A stretch of 8,167 nt of DNA from Pedobacter schmidteae (GCA_945906015.1 CAMDQV010000082.1:1-8167); one strand, 5' to 3'. Shown: positions 1-6,837, counted from the first letter of the stretch. The notes: generated by a model from the letters alone, not told the origin. Translations and numbers: made by a program.

Positions 1-269
1 AAAGTAATAAATGGGAGGTTATTTCACCTGCAACTCTTGCCATAATTAATTTCAGATATAACACTGTGGAAGAAAAATTATCTGAAAAAAAGCTTGATGA
101 AATGAATCAAAAAATTTCGGCAAAAATGATGGCTTCAGGTGAGGCTCTTCTGGTTACAACAATTTTGCAAGGCCAGGTAGTATTGAGAATGTGCCTAATC
201 AACCCAAGAACCACCATTGAAGATGTAAAAAATACCCTTAAACTTTGCGAGAAGTTTGCTCTAGAATAA
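1..269 (+). CDS. PLP-dependent (group II) amino acid decarboxylase, C-terminal fragment
   Basis: This is the last 88 codons of a gene that enters from the left edge. The frame (codons begin at base 3) is open to the boundary, so the GTG at 66 is an internal Val, not a start. The fragment reads WEVISPATLAIINFRYN, then a helical stretch, then ASGEALLVTTILQGQVVLR, then INPRTTIEDV near the end. This order matches the small C-terminal domain of group II pyridoxal-phosphate decarboxylases (aromatic amino acid, glutamate and diaminobutyrate decarboxylase-like): a strand ending in FR, a helix, an 'SG' turn with a T/G-rich strand, an 'LR' strand and an 'N-x-x-T-T' helix cap. In that family the enzyme removes CO2 from an amino acid in the cytoplasm. 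The PLP lysine and substrate-pocket residues lie upstream, so the substrate cannot be told. It ends 61 bases before ruvX on the same strand. I am fairly confident of the family and have no view on the specific enzyme. Confidence 0.72.
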   Translation, partial: SNKWEVISPATLAIINFRYNTVEEKLSEKKLDEMNQKISAKMMASGEALLVTTILQGQVVLRMCLINPRTTIEDVKNTLKLCEKFALE

Positions 270-298
270 ACAAATAATCAAGTAACATTGCTTAATCC

Positions 299-306
299 TA
301 TATTTG
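299..306 (+). promoter_or_regulatory. Candidate Bacteroidota -7 promoter element for ruvX
   Basis: TATATTTG matches the Bacteroidota sigma-ABfr -7 consensus TAnnTTTG exactly. It lies 24 bases before the ruvX ATG, which would give a 5' leader of about 15-20 bases. No good TTTG -33 box sits 17-21 bases upstream (the nearest TTG, at 288-290, is too close), so this is a half-supported promoter. Confidence 0.4.
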
Positions 307-330
307 TTTCTGTTCAACATTAACCAGCCT

Positions 331-750
331 ATGCGAGTTCTAGCTTTTGATTATGGTACTAAACGTATTGGAATTGCTGTGACCGATCCGCTGCAGATTA
401 TAGCTACCGGCCTGGATACCATTCATCCCAAAGATATTATTGAGTACCTCAAAAAATACCTTTCAACAGAACAGGTAGAACTTTTTGTGGTCGGCGAACC
501 CAGACAGATGAATGGCAGTCCGTCACAATCGGCACCTCATATTAAAGGATTTATCACTACCCTGAACAAAAATTTTCCAGAAATACCCGTCGAGCAAATC
601 GATGAACGATTTACGTCCAAAATGGCTTCAGCAGTTGTTGCTCAAAGTGGCTTCAAAAAAACAGACCGACAAAATAAAGAGCGCCTGGATACTATTTCTG
701 CAACAATTATCCTGCAAACCTATCTGGAGAAAAAAAGCATGGGATTTTAA
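331..750 (+). CDS. ruvX: RuvX/YqgF family Holliday junction resolvase / pre-16S rRNA nuclease
   Basis: The protein has 139 residues, the normal size for YqgF/RuvX, with an RNase H-like fold. It starts at the ATG at 331, which places MRVLAFDYGTKRIGIAVTDP at the N-terminus as in the family. A TTG at 304 would add nine residues, but it lies inside the likely promoter. Visible motifs are D7 in FDYGTKRIG, VVGEPRQMNGS (residues 53-63, E56), DERFTS (91-96) and D120 in the C-terminal helix LDTISATIILQTYL. Together these are the acidic residues expected at the metal-dependent nuclease centre. Family members have been linked to maturation of the 16S rRNA 5' end (E. coli YqgF) and to Holliday junction cleavage (mycobacterial RuvX); the sequence does not decide between these roles. 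The protein is cytoplasmic. It has a likely promoter just upstream and is followed after 36 bases by the methyltransferase, so co-transcription is likely. Confidence 0.93.
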   Translation: MRVLAFDYGTKRIGIAVTDPLQIIATGLDTIHPKDIIEYLKKYLSTEQVELFVVGEPRQMNGSPSQSAPHIKGFITTLNKNFPEIPVEQIDERFTSKMASAVVAQSGFKKTDRQNKERLDTISATIILQTYLEKKSMGF

Positions 751-786
751 AAACGGGCAAAAACTCAAAATACCTATCTTTAAGCC

Positions 787-1425
787 ATGGAGCTATTCAG
801 TGAAGAACTAACACACTATCTAGAAAATTCTTGCGAGCCTGAAAATGAACTTCTCAAGCATATAAACCGAGAAACACACCTCAAGGTTTCTATGCCGCGT
901 ATGCTTTCAGGGCACTATCAGGGCAAATTGCTTAGCATGATCAGCAAAATGATCAACCCTGAAAGAATACTTGAAATAGGCACTTTCACAGGTTATGCTA
1001 CCCTTTGTTTGGCAGAAGGGCTCAGAGAAAATGGACGTATCTATACCATAGATATCAATTTGGAACTAGAAGATATGGTGCGGTCAAACTTTAAAAGATC
1101 AGACCTGGATTTAAAAATAATGTATCAGATTGGCGATGCTAAAGAGATTATACCCACTCTTAATGAAATTTTTGATCTCGTATTTATTGACGCCGATAAA
1201 AAAAATAATGCTACCTATTATGATATGATCATAGATAAGGTACGATCAGGTGGGCTCATTCTGGTAGATAATGTACTGTGGAACGGAAAGGTACTAAATG
1301 AGGGAGTTTCAGACCAAAAAACCTCCTTTATCAGTAAATTTAATGAGATGGTTAGCTCAGATCAACGCGTTGAAAAACTGATCCTTCCGGTACGAGATGG
1401 GTTGTTTTTAATTAGAAAAAAATAA
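787..1425 (+). CDS. Class I SAM-dependent O-methyltransferase (methyltransferase family 3, caffeoyl-CoA OMT type)
   Basis: This cytoplasmic protein of 212 residues has the typical length of bacterial O-methyltransferase family 3. The SAM-binding motif I is ILEIGTFTGYATLCLAEGL (residues 61-79, with E63 and GTFTG). YTIDIN (86-91) carries the acidic residue D89 expected to hold the SAM ribose, and IGDAKEIIP (115-123) follows. FIDADKKN (133-140) and LVDNVLWNGKV (159-169) supply D135, D161 and N162, which match the divalent-metal ligands of caffeoyl-CoA and catechol-type O-methyltransferases. The family transfers a methyl group from SAM to a hydroxyl, usually of a catechol-like small molecule; the natural substrate is unknown here. 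The ATG at 787 starts a standard N-terminal helix, with no Shine-Dalgarno upstream. It probably belongs to the same transcript as ruvX (36-base gap). No residue expected at the active site is missing. Confidence 0.9.
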   Translation: MELFSEELTHYLENSCEPENELLKHINRETHLKVSMPRMLSGHYQGKLLSMISKMINPERILEIGTFTGYATLCLAEGLRENGRIYTIDINLELEDMVRSNFKRSDLDLKIMYQIGDAKEIIPTLNEIFDLVFIDADKKNNATYYDMIIDKVRSGGLILVDNVLWNGKVLNEGVSDQKTSFISKFNEMVSSDQRVEKLILPVRDGLFLIRKK

Positions 1426-1469
1426 CTAAAATAAAAAGATTGTAGATACTAAAACTAGTAATCAATAGC

Positions 1470-1481
1470 AGATGATCATCT
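1470..1481. repeat. Perfect 12-bp palindrome upstream of the glucosaminidase gene
   Basis: AGATGATCATCT reads the same on both strands. It lies 23 bases before the ATG at 1505 and is followed by a short T-run. It could be a small operator or a chance palindrome. About two 12-bp palindromes are expected by chance in a window this long, so no function is claimed. Confidence 0.3.
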
Positions 1482-1504
1482 TTTTCAAAAATGAAATTCC
1501 TTAC

Positions 1505-2350
1505 ATGAAACAAACATTACTAGTACTGATCGTTTTCGGCATTTTAACGAGTTCATGCAGTTTACTTAAAAAACAACAATTAGCTCCAATAAGCCAGATT
1601 ACTAAGCCGGCAGAGCCGGTTAAAAACGCTGAGAAAGTTAGTGCTACCAATTCTTCTTCCATAAAAACTCCCGCCGAAAGTTATATTGAACGTTTCAAGA
1701 ACATCGCCATCAGTGAAATGAATGGTTCTGGCATTCCGGCAAGCATTACCTTGGCCCAGGGAATTCTGGAATCAGGAAACGGTAATAGCCGACTAGCAAA
1801 GGAGGCCAATAATCATTTCGGAATTAAATGTAGCACAGAATGGAAAGGGGAAACCATATTACAAGATGACGACAATAAAGATGATTGTTTTAGGGTTTAT
1901 AAATCACCCGAAGAATCATTCAAGGATCATACTGAATTTCTAAAAAGAAAGCGTTATGCCCCCCTGTTCGAGCTAGATAAAAATGATTACCGCGGATGGG
2001 CAAACGGACTAAAAACTGCGGGCTATGCCACCAATCCACGATATGCAGAGCTATTGATCAGCCTAGTTGAACGGTACGACCTAAGTCGCTTTGACCGGAT
2101 AGAAAATGAAAAAGATAAAACAATCAGAGAAGTTAAGGTGATGAAGGAGATCGCTTTAAATATTCCCACTGAGAAAAAACAAGAAACTGTAAAAAGCCCC
2201 GTAGTCATGAAAATTTATGAGGTGCGATCAGGAGATACCCTGATATCTGTTTCTAAACAATTTACGCTCAGTGTAGCTGATCTGAAGGCTTTGAATAGTT
2301 TAGAGAATGAAAATTTATTTCTTGGACAGTTACTACTGGTTTCTAAATAA
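1505..2350 (+). CDS. Lipoprotein N-acetylglucosaminidase (GH73-like) with C-terminal LysM domain
   Basis: The protein has 281 residues, taking the ATG at 1505. An in-frame ATG at 1472 would put 11 residues, some charged, before the signal peptide, so it is less likely. Residues 1-18 (MKQTLLVLIVFGILTSSC) form a hydrophobic signal ending in a loose lipobox, T-S-S-C18. The domain at about 58-195 is glucosaminidase/FlgJ-like. ITLAQGILESGNGNSRLA contains the likely catalytic acid E89, followed by the hallmark NNHFGIKC (102-109), C109/C128 as a possible disulfide pair, and GYATNPRYAELL around 173-184. A charged linker leads to a LysM domain (about 235-281, with YEVRSGDTLISVS and LFLGQLLLVSK) that binds peptidoglycan glycans. 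The predicted role is hydrolysis of peptidoglycan at GlcNAc linkages from a membrane-anchored site in the periplasm, in wall remodelling or cell separation. The gap from the methyltransferase is 79 bases. Domain calls are firm; the lipid anchor is less certain because position -3 is Thr rather than Leu. Confidence 0.9.
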   Translation: MKQTLLVLIVFGILTSSCSLLKKQQLAPISQITKPAEPVKNAEKVSATNSSSIKTPAESYIERFKNIAISEMNGSGIPASITLAQGILESGNGNSRLAKEANNHFGIKCSTEWKGETILQDDDNKDDCFRVYKSPEESFKDHTEFLKRKRYAPLFELDKNDYRGWANGLKTAGYATNPRYAELLISLVERYDLSRFDRIENEKDKTIREVKVMKEIALNIPTEKKQETVKSPVVMKIYEVRSGDTLISVSKQFTLSVADLKALNSLENENLFLGQLLLVSK

Positions 2351-2368
2351 GTTAAAAATGTTAAAAAT
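2351..2368 (+). repeat. Two tandem copies of a 9-bp repeat
   Basis: GTTAAAAAT occurs twice head to tail directly after the stop codon of the glucosaminidase gene, and is followed by GA. Each copy with its next base forms an ATG, and these are the two possible starts (2358 and 2367) of a 16-codon mini-ORF. It is probably a small slippage duplication. Confidence 0.5.
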
Positions 2369-2408
2369 GAATTTATTACTTCTTAAAATCTTAGTTTTAT
2401 CAGATTGA
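2358..2408 (+). other. Possible 16-codon leader mini-ORF overlapping the next gene's start
   Basis: The mini-ORF reads MLKMNLLLLKILVLSD and ends in the TGA at 2406-2408. The stop overlaps the TTG start at 2405-2407 as TTGA, the arrangement seen in translational coupling. The peptide is Leu-rich and short, resembles no family I know, and may be chance in AT-rich DNA. If translated, it could deliver ribosomes to the weak TTG start downstream. Confidence 0.18.
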
Positions 2409-3157
2409 AAAAGATCATATTCATATTTCTGCTACTATCATTCCCTGTTTGTAGTCTGCTGGCTCAGGATAAACCCATACAAGGAATCGTATTTGATATG
2501 GAATCAAAGCAGCGATTAACCCGTGTTTATATTTTTAACACCCGAACAGGCGAAGGATTCTATAATACCACTAAAGGAGAATTTAAAACGAATGCCCGCG
2601 AGGGCGATGTTTTAGTAGCCGCTTTACAAGGCTATGGTGTTGATACAGTAAGTATCCGCACAGTGAGTACCGTACTTTTTTACCTGAAACGGAATTCCAT
2701 ACAGCTGCAAGAAGTTGTGGTTAGAGATACTTTAGGAACACCCGAAGAACGCCTTCAGGCCACAAAAGAAGAATATAATGCCGCATATATTAAAGGAGCG
2801 GTTGGCAATTTGCTGACTACTGGCGGTAGTAATGGAGGTGGTGGAGCCGGTCTTAGCATCAATGCCTTATATAGTTTATTAAGTCGTGAGGGCAGAAACG
2901 CGCGCCAGCTGCAAAAAATAATTGAACGCGATTACAGAGATGCGATGATCGAATACCGTTTTACAAGAACACTAATCAATCGGGTTATAGGCATAAGCGG
3001 GAGTAAACTACTGGATTTTAAACAACAATATAAACCAGGCTATTATTTTATCATACAGGCCAACGACTATGAACTGATAGAATATATCCAGAAATCATAC
3101 GCATCCTATCTTGAAAATCCGGCTGCTTATCGTTTACAACCTCTCAATGGTAATTGA
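2405..3157 (+). CDS. Secreted carboxypeptidase-regulatory-like domain protein
   Basis: The protein has 250 residues. The start is taken as the TTG at 2405: it is the only start codon that preserves the signal peptide MKKIIFIFLLLSFPVCSLLA (cleavage before Q21), an in-frame TAA lies at 2384, and the next ATG is at residue 32. Residues about 25-106 form a CarboxypepD_reg-like beta-sandwich (IQGIVFDMESKQRLTRVYIF, FYNTTKGEFKTNAREGDVLVAA, then LQEVVV at the end), the same fold found at the N-terminus of TonB-dependent receptors. A Gly-rich turn (residues 140-149) leads to a helical C-terminal part with VIGISGSKLLDFKQQYKP and YELIEYIQKSY, which recurs in this group of Bacteroidota proteins. The protein is probably periplasmic or attached to the outer membrane; its function is unknown. 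It follows the glucosaminidase gene by 54 bases and could be co-transcribed. C16 lies in the hydrophobic core but has no proper lipobox. Confidence 0.82.
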   Translation: MKKIIFIFLLLSFPVCSLLAQDKPIQGIVFDMESKQRLTRVYIFNTRTGEGFYNTTKGEFKTNAREGDVLVAALQGYGVDTVSIRTVSTVLFYLKRNSIQLQEVVVRDTLGTPEERLQATKEEYNAAYIKGAVGNLLTTGGSNGGGGAGLSINALYSLLSREGRNARQLQKIIERDYRDAMIEYRFTRTLINRVIGISGSKLLDFKQQYKPGYYFIIQANDYELIEYIQKSYASYLENPAAYRLQPLNGN

Positions 3158-3343
3158 TAGTGAAATCTATTTTATTCCTGTGGCTGCAAAACTATAGTTT
3201 TTGAAAGAGAGGCCTTTGCAAACGACCAAAATCCAGGATATTTGAAAAAGCGCAATTTTGTACCTTGGATAAATTAATCAGGCAAGAATAGAAAAAGCTA
3301 AAAAACATATCAAAAAGAAGTCTTTTTTGTTTTTCTTTGCTAT
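3158..3343. other. Intergenic region with a 14-bp palindrome and weak hairpins
   Basis: This 186-base AT-rich gap separates two + strand genes. It holds a perfect 14-bp palindrome AAAACTATAGTTTT at 3188-3201, whose RNA form is a short stem with a TATA loop followed by a T. A second weak hairpin follows at 3200-3222 (TTTGAAAG paired with CTTT and CAAA, one bulged G, loop AGAGGC). Either could mark the end of the preceding transcript, but the stems are AT-only or short. The last 55 bases are A-rich, then T-rich. No small gene with a credible start and composition was seen. Confidence 0.4.
3215..3244 (+). promoter_or_regulatory. Weak candidate promoter for the DUF3078 gene
   Basis: TTTG at 3215-3218 is followed after 18 bases by GATATTTG (3237-3244), which has one mismatch to the Bacteroidota -7 form TAnnTTTG. 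A second near-match, TACCTTGG at 3261-3268, has TTTG only 16 bases upstream. Either would leave a leader of roughly 70-95 bases. The gap of 186 bases makes a promoter here likely, but its exact position is uncertain. Confidence 0.25.
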
Positions 3344-4348
3344 ATGTTAAAGAGCATACTGGCACTTGTTTTTATTTTAGTTGGATTCGCCTCCATTTCT
3401 GTTGCACAAAAAACAGCATCTGGAGTAGACACACTTTTATTAAAGGGGCTTAAACAATACCCACGCAAAAATACACTCCCGGTAAGACGACCAGTATTAT
3501 TCCCTGAAGTAGTTTCCTTAAATGCTGCATCTTCTATCGATGTAAAAGTGAATTACTGGCGTAATCTTACTGTATTTGGCCTTAATATCAATCAAGCTTC
3601 ATTCAGTGATAACTGGAGCGCAGGTGGTGTAAACTCTTTAGCACTTGGCGGACAATTTTCTTATAAAACTGATTATACCAAACAAGACAAAAACTATGTT
3701 TCGGAGGTTATCATGCAATATGGAAAACTCCAAAACAAAGGTCAGCTATCCCGAAAAACAGTAGACCGTATATTTTGGGATAATAAAGTTGCTCTTAAAC
3801 TTTCTAACAGCTGGTTTTTCTTTGGATCTGTCAACTTTGAATCCCAATTTGATTTTGGATACAACTTCTCAAAAGATGCACAGGGAAATGAGAAAAGAAC
3901 ACCCCTTTCCAAATTCATGGCGCCAGGATATTTGACAGAATCATTTGGATTTGAGTACAAACCGGATAAGCACTTTTTTGTTCGAATAGGTACCGGAACC
4001 GCCAGACAAACATTTGTACTTGATAAATCACTCTACTTAACAAACCCTAAAAATTTTGGGGTTAAGCCAGGTAAAGGCTTCAGAAATGAGCTTGCCTTTC
4101 AGGTTGTGAGCTCTTTTGATAAGGAGATAGCCGAAAACCTGACCTTGAAAACCCGTTATGCCTTGTTTGCGAATTATGAAAAGCTTGCGAATATTGACAG
4201 CAGACTAGACCTTACATTAACCGCCAATGTAAACAGACTTATCAATGTATCAATCACTGGGATAATTCTTTATGATGATGATACTTCTAACAAAATGCAG
4301 TCAAGCCAAACCATGGCATTTGGATTGGCTTACAGGCTAGCGAACTAG
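3344..4348 (+). CDS. DUF3078 family outer-membrane beta-barrel protein
   Basis: The protein has 334 residues. It starts at ATG 3344 with the signal peptide MLKSILALVFILVGFASISVA, cleaved before Q22. After a linker (about 22-66), the DUF3078 signature appears at about 71-103: YWRNLTVFGLNINQASFSDN then WSAGGVNSLALGG. It continues with alternating polar and aromatic beta strands (YVSEVIMQYG, WFFFGSVNFESQFDFGYNF, KFMAPGYLTESFGFEYKP, HFFVRIGTGTARQTF, GKGFRNELAFQV) and ends in AFGLAYRLAN. The pattern fits an outer-membrane beta-barrel of about 12 strands, although the strand number is my estimate. DUF3078 proteins occur in Bacteroidota and have no settled function that I know of. The gene converges on the DUF5916 gene with 56 bases between the stops. 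A T-rich tract lies just before the start and there is no Shine-Dalgarno. Confidence 0.88.
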   Translation: MLKSILALVFILVGFASISVAQKTASGVDTLLLKGLKQYPRKNTLPVRRPVLFPEVVSLNAASSIDVKVNYWRNLTVFGLNINQASFSDNWSAGGVNSLALGGQFSYKTDYTKQDKNYVSEVIMQYGKLQNKGQLSRKTVDRIFWDNKVALKLSNSWFFFGSVNFESQFDFGYNFSKDAQGNEKRTPLSKFMAPGYLTESFGFEYKPDKHFFVRIGTGTARQTFVLDKSLYLTNPKNFGVKPGKGFRNELAFQVVSSFDKEIAENLTLKTRYALFANYEKLANIDSRLDLTLTANVNRLINVSITGIILYDDDTSNKMQSSQTMAFGLAYRLAN

Positions 4349-4404
4349 ATTAATCTTAAAAATATTAATTTAAAACAAAACAAGAATCTAATACTCTGCA
4401 GTTA
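4349..4404. other. Convergent gene junction without a clear terminator
   Basis: These 56 bases separate two converging stop codons. They are strongly AT-rich, with a 10-bp palindrome AGATTAATCT (4347-4356) that begins inside the first stop codon, and a run that reads T-rich on the minus strand. No GC-rich stem with a U-tract is present for either gene, so termination may be Rho-dependent, or the two transcripts may overlap. Confidence 0.4.
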
Positions 4405-6837
4405 CTATCTTTTGCTAAGCTGCATATAATCAAGATAATATAAGATTTTTAATGAAGCATTGTTATTCTGCGGCAAGCCAACAATTCTGTCAAAATTCTG
4501 AAAATACCCAAGCCTATTCTCTTTTTCCATGTCTTGCGCAACATTTTTATAAGCCAAACTTAATTCGCTGCCGGGAGCAAAGCGCCAAGAATAAATAAAA
4601 TCTATATTAAAAACATTATAATTGGTATGGGTACCCTTAAATTCAGCGCCATCATTGCTCTGTAAGCCGCCATCAGCAATAAGAATATAATATTCTTTAT
4701 TTCTACGGTTTGACCAGTAATGTCTTGCCCTTACCATTAAACCCATACGGCTATTAAAAGTATAAGTAGCATCCATGGCACTTTCAACCGTGCTCCTGTC
4801 AAACCTTGAAAATATTACGTCCTTATTGCCGCTAACACTAAGCCAAGCAGAATAATCGTATTGCGGCTGTACATTAAAATCAAGTCCCAGAGCAAGTCTG
4901 TTCTTAACCCTGAAATTTTGAAAAAACCCAGCAGTATATCCAACACCACTGAACTGCTCCCTGAACCTGGCAGAGAAAAGTACGGTTGCATTATACTTTT
5001 TTGCTCTGTTTGATCTCAACATGGCACTTATAAAACTACTAGCAGGCGTACTGAACTCTCTTCCTGCTACACGGGGCTCATAAAAATCTTTTCCGATAAA
5101 CTGCCGGTAAAAATCCAATTCCAATGACCAGAAATTTATAAATTCAAAAAATCCTTCGGCAGAAGCTCTTGATGATTGATAGGTACGTGGCTTGAATCGC
5201 TCGGTGCGAAAAATTTCTATCGAGGTATTATAGCGGTTAAATATTTTACCGGGTTTAAAACTATTATACCCAAATTCAATGTAGTTTCGGATAAAGTTAT
5301 TATTATTAAAATATCCCAAATCTGTAGGGTCATACTTTTCGTCAGTCAGATCATAGTTATAACGCCATGTAAAATTTCCACTTTTCTTACCTGCTTCAAT
5401 CTCATAATAATATCCGTTCATAGCAGAATTACCAGGGCTCTCCGCACCTAAATGACTCAGCTTGGCAGCACCAGCAATATTATACCTGTTCTGCTTATTA
5501 TTGAGGTTAAACAAAAATGCACTCACATTTGCATCATAGGCAGATCCTTGACGCAACACATTCGTGTTAACAAAACTTGCTGAACTATTGTTTTTAAGTG
5601 TCTGATCAAGCACCAGAATATTATAATTGGTTAAAGGCTGCGTTTCAATCAAGCGCTCCTGCCCAGAACTATTTTGTACAGTGGCATAGCCACGTTTTGT
5701 AACCGCATTAAAAAAGCCTATGCCCATTCCATTTTGTGAACGGCCTGAAATTTTTGTAGCGTTGAGCAGTTTACTTTCAAGCTGATTTTCTTTTATGATC
5801 TCGCCAGCAAGAACCTTCGAACTAATATTTGCTGAATATGCCGGGTTAGAACCGATGCGCCTAGAATAAAAAAGATTGCCTTTATTGAATAACTCGGTTC
5901 CTTCGGTAAAAAACTGCCGGTTTTCAAGGAACCTAACTTCAAAAGGGCTTAGATTAAGAACCTGATTATCAGATCGAACCTGCCCAAAATCAGGAACAAG
6001 AGTCATGTCAAGAGTATAACTCTGATTGATACCATATTTAATGTCCATTCCGCCATTGTATGTACTCGTTGTATTTTTTACTCCGGGTTTATTATGGGGA
6101 TAGTTATTCAAGGAAGAAGAAAGAAAAGGTGATAAAGACAATCTCACTGGTGCCTTAATTCCCTTTATACCGTCTAAATTACCCGCCTGATTGATAAAAC
6201 CTGCAACTTTGGGATCAATAAAATTCCAGCTGGTTTGCTGATTGATCTTTTGCCGGCGGCGGGTCATGTTTAAACCCCATTGCTGAACATCATTTGAACC
6301 AAACCTGATGGCAGAATACGGAATTTTTATTTCTGCGGTCCAGCCCAAGCTATCAATTTTTACCTGGCTATCCCAAACGGCATCCCAGCTAATATCTTCC
6401 CTTCCCGACTGTGAATATTTTACATCAAACTGAGCACCTGTGGAGTTAACATAAAAACCAAAGGCATTTATCCGATCAAAATACGTATCAAAAATAATCC
6501 CCAGAAAATCTGAACTACCAAGATTGTCGCGAGTTACAACTTCACTAACAACGCTATCCGGTTCATCATACATTCTGGCACCTATGTAAATTGCCGAATT
6601 ATCATAAACAATTTTAACCTCGGTTCTACGGTCATAGCTTTCAATGCGGCCCGGAATTGGTTTAAATTCAATAAAACCACTAGCGGCTTTTACCTCGTTC
6701 CAAATCTGGTCATTTAGAATTCCATCAATTTTAGGCGAATACTCTGTCCTGACTGCCGTAAATTTTTTAATTTCCTGAGCAAAACAGCAATTACCAAGTA
6801 GACCAAAAACTAGTATTAATACCCAACCAAATTTCAT
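4405..6837 (-). CDS. CBM9-like / DUF5916 outer-membrane barrel protein
   Basis: The protein has 810 residues, a usual length for the family. The ATG is complementary to 6835-6837 and begins a signal peptide MKFGWVLILVFGLLGNCCFA, cleaved before Q21. Residues about 27-210 form a family-9 carbohydrate-binding-like domain: SPKIDGILNDQIWNEV at 34-49, then VKIVYDNSAIYIGARMYD, and WTAEIKIPYSAIRFG at 166-180. The DUF5916 region follows, with its hallmark DMTLVPDFGQVRSDNQVLNL at 277-296 and FEVRFLENRQFFTEGTELF just after. The rest consists of alternating strands typical of a large outer-membrane barrel, ending in LKILYYLDYMQLSKR. Members are common in Bacteroidota; a role in binding or passing a glycan or other ligand is assumed from the CBM9-like domain but not proven. 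There is no SusC/SusD, glycoside hydrolase or regulator beside it, so it looks like a single-gene unit. It is divergent from ffh across 182 bases. Confidence 0.88.
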   Translation of the reverse strand: MKFGWVLILVFGLLGNCCFAQEIKKFTAVRTEYSPKIDGILNDQIWNEVKAASGFIEFKPIPGRIESYDRRTEVKIVYDNSAIYIGARMYDEPDSVVSEVVTRDNLGSSDFLGIIFDTYFDRINAFGFYVNSTGAQFDVKYSQSGREDISWDAVWDSQVKIDSLGWTAEIKIPYSAIRFGSNDVQQWGLNMTRRRQKINQQTSWNFIDPKVAGFINQAGNLDGIKGIKAPVRLSLSPFLSSSLNNYPHNKPGVKNTTSTYNGGMDIKYGINQSYTLDMTLVPDFGQVRSDNQVLNLSPFEVRFLENRQFFTEGTELFNKGNLFYSRRIGSNPAYSANISSKVLAGEIIKENQLESKLLNATKISGRSQNGMGIGFFNAVTKRGYATVQNSSGQERLIETQPLTNYNILVLDQTLKNNSSASFVNTNVLRQGSAYDANVSAFLFNLNNKQNRYNIAGAAKLSHLGAESPGNSAMNGYYYEIEAGKKSGNFTWRYNYDLTDEKYDPTDLGYFNNNNFIRNYIEFGYNSFKPGKIFNRYNTSIEIFRTERFKPRTYQSSRASAEGFFEFINFWSLELDFYRQFIGKDFYEPRVAGREFSTPASSFISAMLRSNRAKKYNATVLFSARFREQFSGVGYTAGFFQNFRVKNRLALGLDFNVQPQYDYSAWLSVSGNKDVIFSRFDRSTVESAMDATYTFNSRMGLMVRARHYWSNRRNKEYYILIADGGLQSNDGAEFKGTHTNYNVFNIDFIYSWRFAPGSELSLAYKNVAQDMEKENRLGYFQNFDRIVGLPQNNNASLKILYYLDYMQLSKR

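Noticed and set aside
66..68. GTG at 66 as the start of a 67-residue gene
   Set aside because: The same frame is open to the left edge and reads a conserved decarboxylase strand before this codon, so it is an internal Val.
283..293. TAACATTGCTT shared with the minus strand upstream of the DUF5916 gene (complement of 6889-6899), as a possible common operator
   Set aside because: Matching 11-mers are expected by chance many times in an 8-kb window when both strands are compared, and the positions relative to the promoters differ.
304..330. TTG at 304 as the ruvX start
   Set aside because: It would add nine residues before the conserved family N-terminus, and it overlaps the likely -7 promoter element. 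The ATG at 331 is better.
602..811. A 69-codon + strand ORF across the end of ruvX
   Set aside because: It is out of frame inside ruvX and runs into the methyltransferase start; it resembles no protein and is a frame shadow.
2023..2208. A minus-strand ORF of 61 codons, and a similar one at 3742-3960
   Set aside because: They are antisense to the glucosaminidase and DUF3078 genes respectively; both sense frames carry conserved family motifs.
4349..4404. A bidirectional intrinsic terminator between the converging genes
   Set aside because: Only AT-only short dyads are present; there is no stable stem with a U-tract on either strand.
5176..5451. A 91-codon + strand ORF inside the DUF5916 gene
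   Set aside because: It is antisense to strands of a well-supported barrel protein, with low-complexity Ile/Thr/Ser content and no signature.
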